Part shown: positions 1-7,506 of the stretch, one piece after another
How the letters are laid out: each line of letters begins with the position of its first letter
Numbering within the stretch: position 1 is the stretch's first letter
Assembly: GCA_031177355.1 (NCBI GenBank)
Contig: JAPSGR010000003.1
Coordinates: forward strand, 1 to 64,000
Origin: Candidatus Nitrosocosmicus sp.
GTDB lineage: Archaea; Thermoproteota; Nitrososphaeria; Nitrososphaerales; Nitrososphaeraceae
Direction of reading: 5' to 3'
Length of the DNA stretch: 64,000 nt
Position numbers and translations under genes: made by a program
The notes under the pieces: generated by a model
Databases searched by the model: none
The model's input: the letters and a program-made list of their open reading frames with translations, nothing else
What the model was told of the DNA's origin: nothing

Positions 1-122
1 ACAACCTTCCGTAAGGAGAAGGGCGGCCATAGAAGATGGCGTTGATGGAATGGAGGTGTAATTATCAAGCCTTCGGGCGAGGTATTCAGCCTGCCATCAC
101 CAATAGCCCAACGCACCTGAAT
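1..122 (+). rRNA. 23S ribosomal RNA, 3' end (partial)
   Basis: This is the extreme 3' portion of the large-subunit rRNA; the rest lies left of the window. The string AAGATGGCGTTGATGG at 34-49 and the later CTGCCATCACCAATAG at 91-106 match, by recall, the conserved end of 23S rRNA (E. coli ...GACGACGTTGATAGG... and ...CUAACCGGUACUAAUG...). The mature 3' end is placed by analogy at about 115-130; the processing stem cannot be checked because the 5' end is missing. No 5S rRNA follows. An open frame across this region is a chance product. Confidence 0.8.
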
Positions 123-284
123 CAAGTGAAACTTTTTCACTGCAACGTTGCTACTGGTTACAAAGTATTTGCTCTGACTTATTTCATGCGTAAAGAATAC
201 TATTCTAAGTTAATCATATGGAATATTATTTGATGGAGTTATATCCTATATTTCAACTATAAAATTTATCATTCCTTTTGAGTA

Positions 285-300
285 TTATATATATAAAATA
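285..300 (+). promoter_or_regulatory. A-box (TATA) promoter of the alpha/beta hydrolase gene
   Basis: TTATATATATAAAATA lies about 35 bases before the ATG at 329. This is the usual archaeal distance for an almost leaderless transcript, and it argues against the upstream in-frame ATG at 278, which would precede the promoter. Confidence 0.55.
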
Positions 301-328
301 TATCCATTATACATTGTTATTCAATAAG

Positions 329-1156
329 ATGAGCCTGGTATTCAATCCACAGAATATAGACCAAGAAAAAATGGAATTTATTGAAATACTCGGATACAAT
401 ATTCGATATCTGAGATTCCAAAAAAAAGGCTCAAGTAAAACTATTGTATTACTTCATGGTTTAGGAGCCTCAGCAGAAAGGTGGTCGGAACTCTGTCCCC
501 TAATGCAAAAATATGAGGTTATAGTCCCAGATCTTATAGGATTTGGTTATAGTGACAAACCACTACTCGAATATACTATAGATTTCTTTGTTAAATTCCT
601 TGATGAATTTTTTAAGAAATTAAACATTAACAATCCCATAATCATTGGTTCATCCTTTGGTGGACAATTAGTGCTAGAATACAGTTTGAAAAATAGGGAT
701 TTTTTTGAAAAAATAATCCTAGTTTCACCAGCAGGTACTCTTGAAAGACCAACTTATGTTTTGAGTCAATATATTTTCTCTGGGTTATATCCCACAATGG
801 AAAATGTTGCAAGTGCCTTTCAAATGATGGCTAATAATCCGGATTACAAAGTAGACGATTGGACAATAAAGGATTATGTTAATAGGATGAGACTTCCTAA
901 CGCAAAATATGCCCTGATATCTACCTTGCTGGCCATGCGACGAGACCAGACTCTACAAAAAAGACTAGTAGAAATTGCAATACCAACCCTTGTTATCTGG
1001 GGCAGTGAAGATACAACTATACCAATCGAGAATATAGAATATTTTAAGCAAATGCCTATTGTTCAGACACATATAATGGAAGGATGTGGTCACACACCGT
1101 ATGTTGAGAAACCCAGTGAATTTTATGAGATAATTGAAAAATTCATAGAATCTTAG
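329..1156 (+). CDS. alpha/beta-fold hydrolase
   Basis: A 275-residue alpha/beta hydrolase. The nucleophile elbow is GSSFG (Ser109), the oxyanion-side HG motif is LLHGLG near residue 43, the acid is in WGSED, and the catalytic His is in GCGHTPY near the C-terminus, so the triad looks intact. No signal peptide or membrane segment is visible, so it is probably cytoplasmic. An in-frame ATG at 278 would add 17 residues, but the A-box at 285-300 favours 329. Its place beside an AbrB-type phasin and PHA synthase genes suggests a PHA-depolymerase or thioesterase role. That is inference only, since the fold covers many esterases and C-C hydrolases. Confidence 0.85.
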   Translation: MSLVFNPQNIDQEKMEFIEILGYNIRYLRFQKKGSSKTIVLLHGLGASAERWSELCPLMQKYEVIVPDLIGFGYSDKPLLEYTIDFFVKFLDEFFKKLNINNPIIIGSSFGGQLVLEYSLKNRDFFEKIILVSPAGTLERPTYVLSQYIFSGLYPTMENVASAFQMMANNPDYKVDDWTIKDYVNRMRLPNAKYALISTLLAMRRDQTLQKRLVEIAIPTLVIWGSEDTTIPIENIEYFKQMPIVQTHIMEGCGHTPYVEKPSEFYEIIEKFIES

Positions 1157-1177
1157 AGGACGTTAAAATAATTACAA

Positions 1178-1189
1178 CATTAAAATATT
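1178..1189 (+). promoter_or_regulatory. A-box-like element before the phasin gene
   Basis: An AT-rich element (ATTAAAATATTG) centred about 30 bases before the ATG at 1214 fits an archaeal A-box for a leaderless message. The phasin may therefore have its own promoter instead of reading through from the hydrolase, which ends 57 bases upstream. Confidence 0.35.
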
Positions 1190-1213
1190 GAACTACTGAA
1201 TATTTAATATAGA

Positions 1214-1531
1214 ATGAGCAATGAAAATGAAAACGAGAATTCCAAATCCGGCATTGATGTGAAGAAAACTATAGAAAAGACAGCAGAATTCCAGCAAGAC
1301 ATGATGAGACAATTTTCTAATTTTCAATATAACGCGTTTCAGAACATGTTTTCATCACTACAAGGATTCACTAATTATAATGCAATGTTTAAGACTAACG
1401 TTCAGAGTGGTGGTAGAATATCCATACCAGAGGCAGAAAGACAAGCATTAGGAATCGAAGAAGGAGACCTAGTACAGGTAATAATTATACCATTAGCAAG
1501 AAAGCAAAAATCAGGCAACAAAAACAACTGA
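1214..1531 (+). CDS. phaP: PHA granule-associated phasin with AbrB/SpoVT domain
   Basis: A 105-residue protein in two parts. Residues 20-55 form a Gln/Phe/Met-rich amphipathic helix (EFQQDMMRQFSNFQ and following), as in phasins that coat polyester granules. Residues 66-95 form a swapped-hairpin AbrB/SpoVT domain (GGRISIPEAERQALGIEEGD). This combination is known for haloarchaeal PhaP, where the protein coats granules and may also bind DNA. The stop codon lies two bases from the end of the convergent phaC gene, tying it to the PHA locus. Function is inferred from domains and context. The alternative is an AbrB-type regulator with no granule role. Confidence 0.7.
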   Translation: MSNENENENSKSGIDVKKTIEKTAEFQQDMMRQFSNFQYNAFQNMFSSLQGFTNYNAMFKTNVQSGGRISIPEAERQALGIEEGDLVQVIIIPLARKQKSGNKNN

Positions 1532-1533
1532 CG

Positions 1534-2619
1534 TTAATGGATCTTTATCCAGTTGCCTACCTTGGGCAAAACAACATTTTGAGAATATCCACTCGCAATT
1601 AGTCCCACATGACCGGTAGAGAAACGCATCAAATTAGTATCAGTACTTGAGACGATTTTGTTTAGGGCTACACTGCATTCAGGAGATACTAGGTGATCTT
1701 GGTCGGCTACTAAATTTAACAAAGGTACTTTGACGTTTGATAGATTAATCCTATTTTCACCGATGACCAGTTTATTTTTTGCAAATAAATTCTTCTGGTA
1801 GATATCCTTAATCCATTGTCTAAACGTCTCACCAGCGATGGGTGGGGTATCATAAAGCCATTTTTCGACTCTCAGGAAGTTTTGAATGAAGTTTTCGTCT
1901 GTTAAGTTATTAAACAAATTAAGGTATTTACTAACACCTTGTTTGAATGGTTTTAGAGAGGCGTAACAACTGTATAAAAGCTCATAGGGAAAATTTTCAT
2001 AATAAGATAATACTTTGTCTATATCCATATGCTGGGCCATGTTTTTTATCACCGTCGTATCCTTATCGGTATCTACAACCGGTGCTACCGTTATCAAATT
2101 TTTGACGTTTTTCTGATGCAAGGAAGTATAAATTAATGACATTGTAGCACCCATACAATACCCCTGTAGAGAAACCATATCAATATTTTCTATATTTTTT
2201 ATTAATTCAACGCATTCGTATAGAAATAAATTGACGTAATCATCTATGGTAGTAAATTTATCAAATTTTCCTGGTGGCTTCCAATCTATCAGATACACAT
2301 TGATACCTTGATCCAAGAAATTTTTTACCCAACTTTTGTTTGGTTGGAGATCTAAAATGTATGACTTGTTAATTAATGCATATACTATTAGAAGTGGATA
2401 TTTGTATGCACGTTCTTTTGTAGGTTTGTAATGTAGTAGCCTGTAGAGGTTAGTTTCTCTGATGACTTCATATTCGGTGGTCCCTGTCTCAATTTTTTCG
2501 ATGTCGGATAACAGTCGCTTCATTTCTGTTATTCTGTGAAAGTTCTCAGGTTGATTTACAAAATTTATACATTCGTTAAGATAATAATCAATAATAGTCT
2601 TAGTCATTTTTTCTCTCAT
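1534..2619 (-). CDS. phaC: class III poly(3-hydroxyalkanoate) synthase, catalytic subunit
   Basis: PhaC polymerises 3-hydroxyacyl-CoA into PHA on the granule surface and needs PhaE as partner in class III enzymes. The lipase-like box GYCMGA carries catalytic Cys155, with Asp308 (ADQDH) and His337 (TGHVG) completing the triad. Their spacing (153 and 29 residues) equals that recalled for Allochromatium vinosum PhaC (C149, D302, H331). Length 361 is normal for class III. It follows phaE with a 20-base overlap, so the two are co-transcribed. The start is ATG at 2619; ATG at 2607 is a close alternative that still overlaps phaE. Confidence 0.93.
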   Translation of the reverse strand: MREKMTKTIIDYYLNECINFVNQPENFHRITEMKRLLSDIEKIETGTTEYEVIRETNLYRLLHYKPTKERAYKYPLLIVYALINKSYILDLQPNKSWVKNFLDQGINVYLIDWKPPGKFDKFTTIDDYVNLFLYECVELIKNIENIDMVSLQGYCMGATMSLIYTSLHQKNVKNLITVAPVVDTDKDTTVIKNMAQHMDIDKVLSYYENFPYELLYSCYASLKPFKQGVSKYLNLFNNLTDENFIQNFLRVEKWLYDTPPIAGETFRQWIKDIYQKNLFAKNKLVIGENRINLSNVKVPLLNLVADQDHLVSPECSVALNKIVSSTDTNLMRFSTGHVGLIASGYSQNVVLPKVGNWIKIH

Positions 2620-3181
2620 TTATCCTGTTTCTAATTTCAAGTGAAATTTTCTTTATTTCATATAGATTGTTGAACAATAAATCTTTTTCTTCTTTTGAAA
2701 ATGACTGTTTATTCAGAAATGGTATTGAAGACTCGTAAAATTTTTGGTAACTCTTATTTAAATCAATGATAATGTTTACGAGATTGTTATAGTTTATAGA
2801 AAAATCATCAGATTCAAACATAGAAGAGAAAACATCTTCAAACGAATTTATTATATGTTTTCGGACATCTTCAGAGTCCTTGCTTTCGATTCCTTCAGAT
2901 ACCTTTTCTAAAGCAAGAAAATAGGAATTAATCATTTGAGTCAAATATTTATTTAAAAAAATTTGATAATTAATCAAAGTGTTTCCATATTCTCTCATAT
3001 TATTCAAATTTATTTGAGGATCATTGATCAATGAGATAAATGGTCCAATTGTAGAAATCTTATTTAGTTCTGTGAGTTGTTTATAGAAATTTTCGAATAG
3101 ACTGACAAATTTTTCATTCACTCGGGGCAGGCTAGTAGAGTCGTTTTTTTCTTTTTTTTGAGTATCATCACTGTTCTGCAA
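2600..3181 (-). CDS. phaE: class III PHA synthase subunit PhaE
   Basis: A 193-residue, almost all-helical and highly charged protein directly upstream of phaC and overlapping it by 20 bases, which is the position of the PhaE subunit of class III synthases. PhaE families diverge strongly and the assignment rests mainly on this linkage, size and helical character. The C-terminal stretch (LLFNNLYEIKKISLEIRNRI) resembles the end of PhaE/PhaR-type subunits. The start is TTG, with a GAGGTG ribosome-binding site ten bases upstream on the minus strand. Archaeal PhaE is needed for activity of its PhaC in haloarchaea. Confidence 0.75.
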   Translation of the reverse strand: MQNSDDTQKKEKNDSTSLPRVNEKFVSLFENFYKQLTELNKISTIGPFISLINDPQINLNNMREYGNTLINYQIFLNKYLTQMINSYFLALEKVSEGIESKDSEDVRKHIINSFEDVFSSMFESDDFSINYNNLVNIIIDLNKSYQKFYESSIPFLNKQSFSKEEKDLLFNNLYEIKKISLEIRNRINERKND

Positions 3182-3806
3182 CTACAAATTCACCTCAATT
3201 TTGTAAACATGCTTCACGCAATTAATAAGATTTGCTATATTTTTAATAATCTAATATGGGAAAGTACAGATATTAACTTTTGTTCTAATCGAATTTACAA
3301 TAACAATGGGTTACCAGGGAAAACCCGATTACAGGAAAATGGAAAAATCAAAAACATCACCTTTAACTTTTTTTTAAAACGATAGCCCGTATTCTACAAG
3401 TTCATTATTTAGGCACTGCAAGGATACGGAACATATCAAAGTTTTTTCCTAAACTAAAACAGTAGTGTAGTGGGCAGAGGTGTTAGCATGTGCATGAACA
3501 GTCTCAATCTTGTAACGAGGCAATGACTTTATCTATAGGGACAGATTTAAAGAAATCAATCAAAATTGGGGCTTTTGTATCTCTTTATGTATTGGTTAAT
3601 AAAGAAACAATATTTTGAATCGTGTTGCCGAATATAATAGTAAATGAAAGTTAGTGTCTATTGACATTTACTACTGCTGCAATTAAGTATTCATTTACTC
3701 TCAACAACCGGAATACATCTTACTTTATACCATCAAATTATGATGTTGGGTACAGCTAACATGGGAGACCAACAATTTATAAGGAATTACTAATCACAAA
3801 TTTTGA
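3182..3806. other. intergenic stretch, no gene seen
   Basis: About 625 bases between phaE and the tRNA, AT-rich with stops in all frames. The only longer frame, on the plus strand at 3158-3385, overlaps phaE and has no recognisable features. The region must hold the phaEC promoter on its left side; no clear A-box could be fixed. Confidence 0.4.
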
Positions 3807-3903
3807 GGGTCCGTAGCTCAGCATGGATAGAGCGCCTGCCTTCTATCTCCAAGCATACAAGGAAGAAAGCCGGAAGTCGAGGGATCGAAGCCCTTCGGGC
3901 CCG
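3807..3903 (+). tRNA. tRNA-Arg (anticodon TCT) with intron
   Basis: The acceptor arm GGGTCCG (3807-3813) pairs with CGGGCCC (3896-3902), followed by discriminator G3903; CCA is not encoded. The D arm is GCTC/GAGC, the anticodon loop is CTTCTA+A with anticodon TCT at 3842-3844, and the T stem is GAGGG/CCCTT. Removing the 22-base intron leaves 75 bases. The anticodon stem CCTGC/GCCGG has one T-C mismatch at 29:41, and the T loop ATCGAAG starts with A54, so this is a slightly unusual but probably functional tRNA. It decodes AGA/AGG. Confidence 0.85.
3846..3867 (+). other. tRNA intron with bulge-helix-bulge motif (position 37/38)
   Basis: A bulge-helix-bulge splice motif can be drawn exactly. 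CTTC (3840-3843) pairs with GAAG (3862-3865), leaving three-base bulges TAT (3844-3846) and AAA (3866-3868). Cutting after the second base of each bulge releases 3846-3867 and joins positions 37 and 38 of the tRNA. The likely processing enzyme, an archaeal splicing endonuclease, is encoded at 37.8 kb. Confidence 0.8.
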
Positions 3904-4741
3904 TTGTAATTTGTGATAGTACGCGATTAGATCAAGCAAAAATTATAGTTAAATAATTAGATTTACTCGTCCTATACAAAAAACCACGAAAGTTTGCTGG
4001 GAACGGATGAGTGTTATTAAATAATTGACACCACTATATAGATATACCAATAATAACACGATATCTAGAAAGGGGCGTCAAAAATAAATTATCTGAATAA
4101 ATCACTAAATATAACGTTTACTAGGAAATATTAGAAAAAAAGAAGTAATATCTATTAGCTTTTTATATAAAAACCGGTCATATTAGCATATGTAATGGGG
4201 GTTTTTTCATGAATAGCCTTAGCAAGCAGGCCTAGTGTGTTAGTAAAACCAATATTAAAACTGTAAACTATTTTCAAAGATATGATACCAAATAGCGTTC
4301 CTTTATTTTTCTACAGTCATTTTATATATGGAGAATAAACACTCAAATGTTGTATTACACCCTATATTTGCGAACGGAAGAATTTAGAATTATTCCTGTT
4401 TGCATACTAACTGAGACTCTCTTATGAAATAGTCAAAAATGTCGAAACAAACTATCAAATTATAACCCAACCCAGCTATGCGGCCTGAATTGTTTTAAGA
4501 TTTTATATCCAAAACAGTGACTATGGTCTAATGCTAAAAATTAAGGATAAACAAAAAAGTGCCCTTATTGTTAAATCTTAGTTAGAGCGAATTCAACTTA
4601 AATAATTTTCAACCGACATTTGAGGATCTTGTATTGTTAGCATAATTGTCGATATGTTTGGCCATAGCTTAAACGACTGGGAGATGAAAACTAGTTGGAA
4701 TCGGTATCTCTCTACCCATTGCCAAATTATTTTCGGTAAAC
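3904..4741. other. intergenic stretch, no gene seen
   Basis: About 840 bases between the tRNA and a glycosyltransferase gene, AT-rich and full of stops in all frames. I found no second tRNA, no repeat of the tRNA 3' end (so no sign of an att site), and no protein motif. It may contain unannotated small RNA, or be decayed sequence. Confidence 0.4.
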
Positions 4742-5452
4742 TCATTTGTATTTCAGAGTTTCGTAACCGACTATCCTTTTTCTTTCGAATCTTTCAGATG
4801 CGAATAAGTAACTTTGATACTTTATACTTTTGAATATATAGTCCTGCGTTCGTAAATTGTCATCGTTATACAAAACTATACCTTCAACCTCTGAAGTATA
4901 TTTAGCAGTAGTAAAATTTCGACTGTTGTCGTGTATGTCTATTAAATTACTGTGGATCATAGAATAACGTAGAGAACCCGGTTTATACAACAGTCTCTCA
5001 TTATATCTCACAATAGTGGTATCTTTCTTTTCAAATTGTTGATCATACATTTTGATACCATATACCTCTGGAGATGGAGTTAGACCAATTTCAGAATATC
5101 CCTTTTGAAACATTATTTCCTCTAAATTAAATCTAAGTACAGTTTCATCAATTACAGCATATTCATCAGAATCCATTACAATCAAAAAATCTAGTCCATA
5201 GACCTTTGCTATTTCTAAATATTTATTTCGCTTCTCTACCTCTGTTAGATTGGGAAAGCAAAAATACTTAGCATTTGAAAAGGATTCGATAACCCCTTTC
5301 GATCCATCATTACTTATGTCATAGACTTCTTCAAAGTCTTTAAATCTGCCATCAATAGCTATGATCAGGTCAACATGAGATGCAACAGAATCTAAGCATC
5401 TCTGTAATCCTCTAGCATCCTCAAAAAAAACTATTCCCACGCCAACTTTCAT
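4742..5452 (-). CDS. family 2-like glycosyltransferase
   Basis: A 236-residue soluble GT-A-type protein. The N-terminus VGVGIVFFEDARGLQRCLDS has the beta-strand/acceptor-loop pattern of family 2 glycosyltransferases, and DSDEY near residue 116 supplies the DxD-type metal/nucleotide-sugar site. No membrane segment is seen, so it would act at the cytoplasmic face, transferring a sugar to an unknown acceptor. It stands alone between two long non-coding stretches, with an orphan membrane protein as its only near neighbour on the same strand. The donor and acceptor cannot be told from sequence. Confidence 0.65.
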   Translation of the reverse strand: MKVGVGIVFFEDARGLQRCLDSVASHVDLIIAIDGRFKDFEEVYDISNDGSKGVIESFSNAKYFCFPNLTEVEKRNKYLEIAKVYGLDFLIVMDSDEYAVIDETVLRFNLEEIMFQKGYSEIGLTPSPEVYGIKMYDQQFEKKDTTIVRYNERLLYKPGSLRYSMIHSNLIDIHDNSRNFTTAKYTSEVEGIVLYNDDNLRTQDYIFKSIKYQSYLFASERFERKRIVGYETLKYK

Positions 5453-5585
5453 TAGGTTATTGTAAATTAATACATCTAATATTGATAACTAATCAAAATA
5501 ACAACTGAAATATAAAATGGCTAATCCCATCCTGAATACACATCTAAACGATGTAATGAACGACATGTTAAATCCATTTTGAATA

Positions 5586-6062
5586 TTACTTTGACCTAAA
5601 AAGGTGAACCGCACGTACACTAAGGTTTATAGCAATCAAAAAAATAGTCCACGCAGATAAAGAACCAATCATAGATGCCAGGTAAGGTTCGACTATTTGA
5701 ATATTTAATAACTGAAAATGAATTACAACTTTTGAAACAGAAAATATGATCTCTGAAATACTAAATGCTGCAATCAATTTTTTAACATCACATTTTATTA
5801 TTTGATAATCTTTTTTCCCAGTTATCGGATCAAAGTATCTGTGTTTATTGTCAGAATAAAAGAGTACACCAAATATAGGTAAATAAATACAATATTCAAC
5901 TGCCAAAGTGAGTGTCGAATTGGAAAAACTATTATCATCTAAAAAGGAATAAAATTGAGTAAAAACAGCACCCCCAAAGAATGCAAAAACTCCTGAAATT
6001 ATTATATTTTTATTAAATGATATATAGTCTTTGTATTTATGGTAGAACTTTTTTATACTCAA
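5586..6062 (-). CDS. four-helix membrane protein, unknown function
   Basis: A 158-residue protein with four predicted membrane segments, at about residues 19-41, 51-68, 92-114 and 127-148. A short charged loop near 70-90 (DNKHRYFDPITGKKDY) separates the second and third. No family was recognised and no catalytic motif stands out. It lies upstream of the glycosyltransferase on the same strand, 133 bases away, so a shared transcript is possible but not shown. Both sit in a gene-poor part of the window. Confidence 0.6.
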   Translation of the reverse strand: MSIKKFYHKYKDYISFNKNIIISGVFAFFGGAVFTQFYSFLDDNSFSNSTLTLAVEYCIYLPIFGVLFYSDNKHRYFDPITGKKDYQIIKCDVKKLIAAFSISEIIFSVSKVVIHFQLLNIQIVEPYLASMIGSLSAWTIFLIAINLSVRAVHLFRSK

Positions 6063-6422
6063 CTAATTCTTTCCTTTACTTATTGGAAGAAATCAATTCT
6101 AAATTAAGGTTAAGTCTTTTTAATCTTTGCAATTATCCATTAAGCATGAAACTTAAATTAGAACAAAGAAGGATTAAGAAAGAAAGAAGCATCCCAATGA
6201 TCAGAGCGAATTAATTTATGTAACCAATCTTCCAAGGAGAACGGTTCGGACCTCAATTGAGGAATTGAAGGATGAACGTCCAATAAAATGAAAAAAATTT
6301 CAATTTACATAGAAATGATTGCATATATTAATTCTCATTATGATATTAAGAAATAAATAAGATAAGAACTAGAAATCGAACAAAATTGATATACGGGCGA
6401 TCTGATAGTATAAAAGATTTCT
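6063..6422. other. intergenic region before the ABC permease, with a 12-base palindrome
   Basis: About 360 non-coding bases between divergent genes. A perfect palindrome CCTCAATTGAGG lies at 6251-6262, flanked by GTTC (6244-6247) and GAAC (6275-6278). A TATAAAA string at 6411-6417 is too close to the permease TTG start to act as its A-box unless translation starts elsewhere. The palindrome could be an operator for transporter control; this is inference. Confidence 0.35.
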
Positions 6423-7352
6423 TTGAAAATATTCTCGACAGACAACAATGAACGTAATTACAAGAGCAAAGTTGATCGCGAGATTGGATCTAATACAATA
6501 GAAGAATCCGAAATCAGTCCGTCGAGAAGAGTTAAACAAGAAAAAAAGAGTTCTTTTAGAAGCCGAGTCAGAATAGAAGAAATCTCAAATACAATTTTGT
6601 TTATTGCTATTTTTATAGGGATTTGGCAAATTGCTTATTTAAGTGGAATTTGGCCCGAGGTATCATTACCCTCACCTATAATGGTGGTGGAATCATTTTA
6701 TGATCTAATCAAAGAAAATACACTGCTAGTAAGTATTGGAATGACGCTTTATAGGCTGTTAATTGGGTTTGCAGCATCAATTGGTATTGGTGTTAGTATT
6801 GGACTGGCTATGGTAAAGTTTTCTGCATTTGGCAAAACAATGAGTTCATTTGCAATAGGGTTACAGTCATTTCCCAGCGTAGCATGGGTCCCCTTTGCTA
6901 TTTTGCTTATAGGATTGAATGATCTAGGAATTTTATTTGTAGTTATTATGAGTTCAGTATTTTCAGTAATGATGTCAGCATACAGTGGTATACGAAATAT
7001 ACCGCCAATTTATCTAAAGGCTGCGAAAAACATGGGAGCAAAGGGTTTCTCTTTATTTAGATACCTGATGATCCCAGCAGCTACTCCGGCATTGATAATA
7101 GGAATTAAACAAGCATGGTCATTTGCCTGGCACGCTCTGGTAGGGGCTGAAATATTAATGGCCGCCTCTATGGGAATAGGGCATATATTATTGGTCGGAA
7201 GGGAATTTCAACAAATGGATCAGATTATAGCATCAATGATCACTATTTTTGCCCTCGGAATGATATTTGATAAAATTATATTTGCTAAATTGGAAGATAA
7301 AGTTAGAGAAAAGTGGGGATTAAGACAGGAGCAAGACGTAGAGAAAAAGTAA
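6423..7352 (+). CDS. ABC transporter permease, nitrate/sulfonate/taurine type
   Basis: A 309-residue permease of the SsuC/TauC/NrtB family (BPD_transp_1 fold) in the cytoplasmic membrane. A charged N-terminal tail of about 55 residues precedes six membrane helices beginning at ISNTILFIAIFIGIW. The cytoplasmic coupling loop is seen near residues 200-216 (AAKNMGAKGFSLFRYLMIPA), the EAA-type contact for the ATPase. The binding protein follows, but no ATPase gene is adjacent; the matching one is probably at 26.4 kb. The start is TTG at 6423. No in-frame ATG lies nearby, so the exact start is uncertain. Substrate cannot be fixed between sulfonates, nitrate and similar anions. Confidence 0.88.
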   Translation: MKIFSTDNNERNYKSKVDREIGSNTIEESEISPSRRVKQEKKSSFRSRVRIEEISNTILFIAIFIGIWQIAYLSGIWPEVSLPSPIMVVESFYDLIKENTLLVSIGMTLYRLLIGFAASIGIGVSIGLAMVKFSAFGKTMSSFAIGLQSFPSVAWVPFAILLIGLNDLGILFVVIMSSVFSVMMSAYSGIRNIPPIYLKAAKNMGAKGFSLFRYLMIPAATPALIIGIKQAWSFAWHALVGAEILMAASMGIGHILLVGREFQQMDQIIASMITIFALGMIFDKIIFAKLEDKVREKWGLRQEQDVEKK

Positions 7353-7506
7353 AAATAGCGATTCGCATTAAAACCTGAATTATATATGACATTTGGCGTG
7401 GATTTTATCCTGGAATCAGGGAACATTGCAAAATATTCATGCATTTCGCATTTTCTGCCTATTTCAAATTACTAATAGATGGTTTGTATTAAAATCTATT
7501 AACTTC

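Noticed and set aside
36-233. Open frame of 65 codons at the left end
   Set aside because: It lies across the 3' end of 23S rRNA and its product has no protein-like features.
3158-3385. Plus-strand frame overlapping the phaE start
   Set aside because: No motif, overlaps the phaE start region, and composition looks like random AT-rich sequence.
3807-3903. tRNA gene as an integration (att) site
   Set aside because: No partial repeat of the tRNA 3' end and no integrase were found in the surrounding sequence.
6017-6214. Frame upstream of the ABC permease region
   Set aside because: Overlaps the opposite-strand membrane protein start and has no recognisable pattern.
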